Source of the DNA: Candidatus Omnitrophota bacterium
GTDB taxonomy: Bacteria > Omnitrophota > Gorgyraeia > Tantalellales > Tantalellaceae
NCBI GenBank assembly: GCA_030631915.1
Contig: DAOVKF010000069.1
Coordinates: 1 to 8,344 of the forward strand
Length of the DNA stretch: 8,344 nucleotides
Direction: 5' to 3'
Positions 1 through 6,000 of this stretch are shown piece by piece. Position 1 is the first letter of the stretch, and every line of letters begins with the position of its first letter. A program made the translations under genes and the position numbers. The notes under the pieces are model-generated. The model was not told where the DNA came from. It searched no databases and was given only the letters and a program-made list of their open reading frames with translations.

Positions 1-3000
1 CTGATGCTGAGTATTTCGCCAGGTCAGAATTCAGGGCAAGGAATATCCCGGCTATCATTCAGGCAGAGCTCAGGCTCGTTCCTGTTAAAAGCCCAAGAAC
101 ATCATATATGGCGCATTCGGATTATCTTCTCTGGCACACGAAGATCCAGGTGGGCCAGACAGTCAACAAGTTCCTTTTCCTCGGCGGCACAGGTAACGGT
201 TTCCGCTGGGACATGCTGGCAGGGGAATCTCTTAATGAGGCCGGGTCCACACAGGATTATTTAAATGACAGGGCCCATCTTCAGGACCTTTTAATGCCGC
301 TAAGAGAAGAGATCAGAAAAGAGGAGACACGGGTAGCGGAATCTTACGCGAGGTATCCGCTCCCCGCGCGTATCTTTATACATGTGATCTGGCATCCTTT
401 GAGGACACTGTTTGACATGCTGCAGCCGTTCTGGGATCTCGGGACCGCCAGGACACGGGTCCCTTCAGGCCTGTTCAAAAGGTTTCTTAATACCTTTAGT
501 ATCAGCGGGACATGGGACCTGTACAATATCATAGAAGATTCAGAACTGGGCAGGAGGCTTCCTTTATACAAGCTTTCAGCCACAAGGCTCACCGGAAGTT
601 TCACCCAGATACTGGAAGACCTTCTGCCGTCCATGGGCGCGCCCTGGTGGCGCCAGAGGTCAAGATGGATCATCATGCAGACCTTTGCGGTTGTCCTGTC
701 GCACCCGGCCGCTTTCTTCATGTTTTCAGGCCAGTATGTGGGAATGGCCCTGGGATGGGCGGTTTTCGGGAGCACGGGCGGTTTTGTTATCCAGGGCCTG
801 TTAGGCGCTTTTGCCGGATTTATCGCAGGCGGCATCGTATTTTACTGGATGGGCCACCTTGTCAACGGTGTCCTCAGATGGGCAGGGTGGAAAAGGAACG
901 TGCAGTATCAGGTGGACCCTGTCAAGGCCATGGGCTACTGGAAGTTTCAGCATATCGCGCATCTGGCCGCGGCGACTCCGGCTGTTGTGGCCACCGCGTT
1001 CACGCTTATCATTACCTTTCTTTACGGGACGTCTGTGCTGGGCTGGATCAGCGGCCTGGAGATCACGGGGCTGGGCATAGGCACGTTTATCAACGATATC
1101 GTCGAGTTTCTGAAGTTATATATCCCGTTCCTGAACGGGTGGCTGCCCACGTCCCTCGCAGGCGCGGTCGTGTTCTTTATCCCTCCTTTTATGCAGGTCA
1201 TCCAGGGCCTGTTCGCGACAGCCCAGTATGATATACAGGATGAAGAATCAACAACAGAGGCAGTTGAGGAGATGCTGACCCAGCGTGGAAAATCGTCCAT
1301 GATAGGCATAGTCGGCCTGTTTAAGTCCAGGGACGCGATTTTTTTGGACGAGCGGGTTCAGGCCGGCCGCGTTGTGGCGGAACATTATTCCCGTTTTTCG
1401 GATGACGAGTTTGTTCTGAAGTTCCTGGATGAGTATTTAAGTAACGCGAAAAATGCTCTGGAAGGGTTCCGCGGAAACAGGGGCCAAGTTAGTAAATTTG
1501 TGGGTGAGTATCGTAAAATATGGATAGATGATGATCCTGAAGTAAAACGACTCGCAAGAGATTATCTCACTTATGCCGAGGAGGAGATAAATGAAGAAGC
1601 TTTTGGCCTTGATGAGGTGTTAAGTAATTGGGGTAAAGATGTAACAAAAATTCCAGAGGATGAAGTGCTAAGGGTTTACGAGCGGGCTTTGCAGGATGCC
1701 ATCAGGTTTGCCGAAGATCTCCAGGCCAGGATACGCGGCGACATAAAGTTCCCGTGGAAGGTGTTCCTGACAGGCGCTGGAATAACCGGCCTGAGCATGG
1801 CGCTCATGGCCGCGGAATGGTTCTATCCCGCTATCGGTAACGTTTTTGTATCGCTTGGTATGGGTTTGATGGCTGCCACTGTCCTGTCGCGCGTATTCAA
1901 GCCCTCTGTCGGCAGGCGGAATTATCACATGCTGGGCTATTTTGTAAGGCAGCCGCTCATGCTGCAATATTTCATGCACCTTATCATAGCCGGGGCCCTG
2001 AACCTGTTCATGACCTTTGCCCGGTTCCAGGGAGAACATTTCTGGCCCAGGGGCCGCCAGGGGCTTGAACCTCCGAAACTCGGGGAGCGCAAAGGCCTGC
2101 GGTACCGTTTCGCATCGTTGAAGAATGCCGCGGCTGTGAACAGCGTCTTTTTAGCGCTTGCCATCCCCATGCTTGTTGTTTTTCTCCAGCCTCTGGTCAA
2201 GGTGCATCTGGGGCCGAGGATGGTCTCTGTGGCAAGGACTCTGGAGCTGGAAGCGTTTTTCATGCAGGACATTTCAGGCATACGCGCTTTTTCCGAAGCT
2301 GACAGATACCAGAGCCTTAAAAAAGACCGTCACGCTGAGCACCTGAGAGGATGGATCACGGGCAAGTTTACGGAATATGCCCGGTACGCGGGCAAAGGGG
2401 ATACTGCCCGCGCCGAAACGTGTCTTGCGTGGATAACAGACGGCATCAGGGTGATGAAAAACCGGATAGATGAAGCAAAAAGCGTTTCTGAACATGAAAA
2501 GGGGATCGGCACTTTTACGGCATATGACCTGCACACGGGCAAAGGGGATACTAACATTGCTGAAAAGTCCCTTGCACGGATAACAGACGGCATCAAAGCG
2601 ATGAAACCCGGGATAGCGGAGGAACAAGGCGTTTCCGAGGATGAAAAGGAATTTGACGCGCTTGCCGAGGAATTTTACGGGTTCTGTTACAGATCCGGTC
2701 TTACAGACTTTTACCGTGAGCTGTTCCCCGGCAGGGGCATGTCTATCCGCGGCACGGCGTGGAGCATAAGAGCGGCGGGCGCTGAAGCTGAAATAGTCAG
2801 AACAGGCTATGATGGTTCGTTCGATCTGAAATTCAGGATCTCTGGCAGGGACAGCGAGCAGGAAGCGGGTTCCATATTCCTTGAGGCGGTTTCGATGCAA
2901 GCGGACATGCTCGGACACAGGATCACGGTGCCTTATGATATATTTGACGCCGCGGGTGAGGACGTCGGACAAGACTGGGATAGCAATGATGTCCAGGTCC

Positions 3001-6000
3001 AGGCCGTTGACACCAATGGTGTCATGTATTTTGATTCTGAAAAAGAGAGAAGAAATATCAGGGCCAGCGCGGGCATGAGCATTGAATTGCCTCCTGTCAG
3101 GCAGATGGGATTCGTTGACATGGAGGGAGGGGATAAAGTTATTTTTGATCCGTCCGGTGTCAAAAGGGTCGTCATAAAGATAAAAAGAGATATTGCTTCT
3201 GATTCTTCCGGTACCATAAAATTCGGCCCTGTGATGGCTCAAGAGAGGCCGTCGTCATTGCCTCTCGGCCGGGTAAGCGGCGAATTATTGAGCGGGGTGG
3301 TCAAAACAGCCATGGGAAAAGAGGTAAAGGTCGTTAAAAAGCCGGTGGTGCCTGAAAGTATAAGGGCTGTCGGAACGATCCCTGATGTAAAGAGGAAGAT
3401 GCGGAAACTTTTAAAGGAAAAGAGCTCCTTGAACGCGCAGTTATCCCGGATCCATCTGGAGACCAGAAGAATGGGGAAGGGATACGTCACACGCAGGAGC
3501 GGGGAGTTGACCAGGAATATAGAGGCCGTTGATTCTCAATATAAATACCTCGAGACCGAACTGGAGTCCATGGAACAGGCCCGGCAGGAAAAACACCCGT
3601 TTGCGGCCATTGCCGGCATGAAGGCGAGCCTTTTGACACAGGGGTTATCACTGCTCAGCTTTTTCGCCGGCGCGGCCGAGTATTTCGTGCAGGGCGATTT
3701 TACGGGCCAGATATTGGCCGCGGCCCTGGTGGGGTTATACCTTGGCTGGGCGTCAATAAGGTTTTTACTCGTCAGCAGCACGGTATTTGAGACATTAAAG
3801 CGTTACTACGGCCAGCACCCGGATCTTGAAAAATTCCCGGGAACGAACGGCATTCCCACATCGCTGCAGATACTCACGCTGGAAATCGCGGAAAGCGACG
3901 GTTACAGGCACCCCGCGTTCTATTCGCTTCCCGCGTGGGTAAGGGATGTCATAAGCACACATGAATCATACACATCGCATATATGGGGCATGTTCGCAAT
4001 GCTTCCTTTCGGGGGGATATTCGTGGAAAAGTCGCGGCCCCACGCGCTGGCCAAGGCAGAGATCGACGCCTCTTCCCGGAATATCTATTCCATGTATGAG
4101 ATAGATTTCGCGAGACGACACGCCGAAAGAGTGGAGAAGATCGCCGCCCTGCTCGCGGAAAAGATGGGTCTATCCGGAGAAGTGATACATAAGATCAGAT
4201 TCGCGGCCGCTGTCCACGACCTGGCCGCTTACAGGGAACCCATTGATAAAAAGATGTATGAAGCCGCGCGAAAAAGTCTGGCAAAAAAAGGTATAACTCT
4301 CACTGAGGGCCCGTCATCGGATGTGGACCGGTATAACGAGCTCATCAGGATATTCAGCGCGAGGAGGGACGAATTCAGCCTCATGGAGATGGCTTGCGCG
4401 GTCGATCTCTTCCAGGGGCCCGCCAGTCTGCGTGTTGCTGGAAAGAACAGGATACTGCTTTGCCGCAGCCAGAAGACAGCCGTGCTTTTTCATCATAATG
4501 TCAACGAACTTGAATCTTACCTTTCCCGGCAACACTGGCCTGAACCCGAGAAAGACGAGGCCCGGTTGATAGCCTCTGTGCTTGTGGCCGCCGACACCAT
4601 AGAGAACGGCATGAACCTTTTCAAGCAGATATTTTTCCGCGATAAGTTTGAAGTTGAAACGTCCGAACACACCCGGCGCTTCCTTCAGACCCGTTCCGGG
4701 ATACCGGTGGCGTATCTACCCCGGATACTCCGCGCTTTTGACGACCTGAGGGACCTGGAGAAATACAGGAGTATTGGCAGGGACGCGGCAAAGGTATCAG
4801 GCGCTGAAAGAAAATATCTGCACGGGATAGGGCGCGGCATAGGGCCGGCCACGTGGTTTGAAGACACGCTCAGAAGAATACGGAGAATACTGAAGGGCGA
4901 TAAAGGGAGTGTGGTAGTAAGGCGTGATAAGCTTGTGACCCTGCTGGATAAAGAGTTTCCGGAAGAGCCGATAGATAAGATCGAATTCGTCAACCAGTTC
5001 CGCGACGGTCTGCCGCCAAGGGTGTTGAAAAATAAAGAAGATGCCGCCTTTCTGGTGACGGCTGCGTACCAGCACGCCATAGACGTCCTGGAAAACACTG
5101 AAAGATTGAGTTTTGAGATTTACGATAAACCGGATCTGCCCTGGGACCGCCTGATCGTAGCTTTTGCCGATGTCCGGCGCGGTATCAGTAAATTCATACT
5201 GGACACCATCGTGGACGCCGGGGTCAACGTGGAAAGGGAAGGGACGTTTTTCGTGGAGGTCCCGTATGGCGATTCCACGCTCCGGATATGTATCGATATA
5301 AAAGATATTACCGCCGAAGGCGTGGAATTGGACGCTGAAACGAAGAGGAAGATACGCAGGGACCTGCGGGAGTTTCCCGTGACCCCTATCAGGGAATATT
5401 ACGGGGTCTCATCGATCAGGGACGCTATGGTCGAAGGCACCGCGGCTTATTATGACGCGGGAGAGGGGATCGATATAGCCGCGATCCTGCACAATATAAT
5501 AGTTCCCGTGGAAGCGCAGTATGATGCTGAACTCGCGGCAGAGCTTGTCGAGAAAGAAATAGAGGATTTCCTGATCACGATACGCGATATCCAGCGGGAA
5601 GTCGGACTGGGACAAGATGTCCTGAAAGAACTGCTCTCTCTGGTGAAAGAAGTAGAGGCCGAGCTTAGAAGCGGTATCGTGCGCGGCAGGAGAATAATGA
5701 AGCCAAAGGCCGTGGTCCTGCTGCACAGGAAGATAGCCGACAGGATCTCCGGATTAAAGGGGGACATGGAGAGATTGGAGCGGGAGAACGCGCCACCGGT
5801 AAAGATACTGCCGCTCGCGCTTAATACAGCTATTTTTGAGAAACTGGACCAGGCGATAATAGAGGATGTGCTTTACGGAAGGATCGAAAGAAAAGACGTC
5901 TCTATTCACAGGGACCGGCTCGAAGCAGTTATCAGGAAAGTAATGGGAGAAGAACTGATCGCCCGCCTGGCATCACTCCGGCCCGGCGATATGACGGACC

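Larger units (their letters stand above)
3..2102 (+). other. Domain: C-terminal catalytic half and membrane part of a GT2 cellulose-synthase-like glycosyltransferase
   Basis: Residues 1-700. Seen in order: a QAELRL segment (20-25), GGTGNGFR (61-68), WDLYNIIEDSELG (171-183) and QRSRW (218-222), followed by hydrophobic helices. In processive and related GT2 enzymes the equivalents are QA-x-L, GGTSN-x-FR, GGWDP-x-NVTEDADLG and the Q-x-x-RW acceptor/product motif. The D of the ED pair (D179) would be the general base; the usual T before it is I177. The nucleotide-sugar-binding half with the DxD motif must lie upstream of base 1. A P-x-x-x-x-YF-x-H stretch near 651-659 and an FWPRGRQG stretch near 680-687 resemble the family's closing membrane helix and its FYWEKTEHG-like tail. 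The enzyme would polymerise or transfer sugar at the inner membrane from a cytoplasmic donor. Substrate cannot be told from this half. Confidence 0.85.

Noticed and set aside
4..264. Short open frame at the left edge starting with ATG
   Set aside because: The main frame over the same bases carries the conserved QA-x-L and GGTGN-x-FR motifs of GT2, so this is an out-of-frame shadow.
512..1231. Sense-strand open frame of 239 codons in another frame
   Set aside because: It overlaps the GT2 motifs and membrane helices of the main frame. Its own translation is rich in R, G, H and P with no domain, as expected of a shadow frame in GC-rich coding DNA.
1580..1623. GAGGAGGAG followed by ATG and a 10-codon frame beginning MKKLL, resembling a translation start
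   Set aside because: The purine run simply encodes E-E-E of the main frame and the small frame stops after ten codons. Nothing else supports a separate gene.
2274..3242. Antisense open frame of 322 codons
   Set aside because: It lies wholly opposite the giant gene. Its internal repeat is only the mirror of the sense-strand 49-residue duplication, and its translation is basic and low in recognisable motifs. No ribosome binding site context stands out.
3960..3980. HE-x-x-x-x-H sequence (residues 1320-1326) that might be a metallopeptidase site
   Set aside because: Zinc metallopeptidases of this type need HE-x-x-H, and no supporting downstream ligand or fold is visible.
4283..4289. Run of seven A (and a run of seven T at 1339-1345) as possible slippage or frameshift sites
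   Set aside because: The zero frame carries recognisable domains before and after both runs, and no stimulatory structure or alternative-frame product was seen.
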